A DNA stretch of 64,000 nt from Hoeflea sp. (GTDB taxonomy: Bacteria > Pseudomonadota > Alphaproteobacteria > Rhizobiales > Rhizobiaceae). The stretch spans positions 42,276-106,275 of the forward strand of contig NZ_JAUXOD010000116.1 in assembly GCF_030682515.1 (NCBI RefSeq), given 5' to 3'. A program made the position numbers and the translations under genes. The notes beneath the pieces were generated by a model that saw nothing but the letters and a program-made list of their open reading frames with translations, was not told the DNA's origin and searched no databases. This document shows, piece by piece, positions 63,805-64,000 of the stretch (position 1 is its first letter; each line of letters begins with the position of its first letter).

Positions 63805-64000
63805 GATTGTCTCCTTTGGAAACAACGACAGCTTTGTTTCCGTTCCCTCTGACAATTGGACGTCAAACTTTAATTCGTGGTTAAATCAACCTAGTCTGAT
63901 TTAGCCCGATTTATTCACCGCAGGCAGCTTTGTGGGTTGGCGGGAGTAGCCTAAGTCATTGTTTTGCTGTAAGAATATGGGTGTCTAATCCGATCTTTCA

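Overview
This window is high-GC, gene-dense bacterial DNA from an alphaproteobacterium, most likely in the Rhizobiales/Hyphomicrobiales. The signs are a fused anthranilate synthase trpE(G) behind a Trp-Trp-Trp leader peptide, a PutA without its own DNA-binding domain next to a divergent Lrp-type regulator, a choXWV choline importer, and a MoxR-DUF58-DUF4159 block. A Hoeflea-like marine relative is a guess from the glucosylglycerol-phosphate synthase; the sequence does not prove it. I saw no rRNA, tRNA, CRISPR array, prophage or insertion sequence. The window looks like chromosomal backbone carrying small dispersed repeats.

Layout. 1-6150: the 3' end of moxR, then DUF58, BatA/DUF4159 and VWA-like membrane proteins, tightly coupled and closed by a clear terminator. 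6.2-8.5 kb (minus): HAD phosphatase and GgpS, a likely glucosylglycerol pathway. 8.7-16 kb: acetyltransferase, glutathionyl-hydroquinone reductase, an ABC-2 exporter pair, Nudix hydrolase, phosphoesterase, a repeat-bearing membrane protein and an alpha/beta hydrolase, with two copies of a ~217-bp dispersed repeat. 16.2-18.3 kb: leuA with a leucine attenuator. 18.3-24 kb: an inverted-repeat element, a two-domain exported protein, GNAT, rsgA, a ClpP paralogue and a DEAD-box helicase. 24.5-25.4 kb: a cobalamin riboswitch driving a lone CbiM-like permease. 25.5-30.2 kb: a PLP dehydratase, then (minus) trpL-trpE(G)-cytochrome c-CDF transporter. 30.5-36.8 kb: two Rnk-like proteins, DUF1206, PAP2, DUF4342, an atypical pyruvate kinase and an extensin-family protein. 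36.8-45.4 kb: formate-THF ligase, cupin, an exported ClpP-fold protein, putA/putR, a LuxR-type regulator and a PAS protein. 45.4-52 kb (minus): five coupled genes (coiled coil, unknown, AAA ATPase, DUF6638, DUF2333), the best candidate for an undescribed machine. 52.2-58.1 kb: cytochrome c, tdk, choXWV, SDR, HugZ-like. 58.2-61.1 kb: ArsR-type regulator with a SqrR-like cysteine pair, CopZ and CopA. 61.2-63.8 kb (minus): a chemoreceptor with a CheR-tether-like C-terminus, preceded by a small exported sensor-like protein.

The regulatory highlights are three RNA switches: an AdoCbl riboswitch and two amino-acid attenuators (leuA, trpE(G)). Both attenuators place a good promoter so close to the leader ATG that the leader mRNAs should be leaderless.
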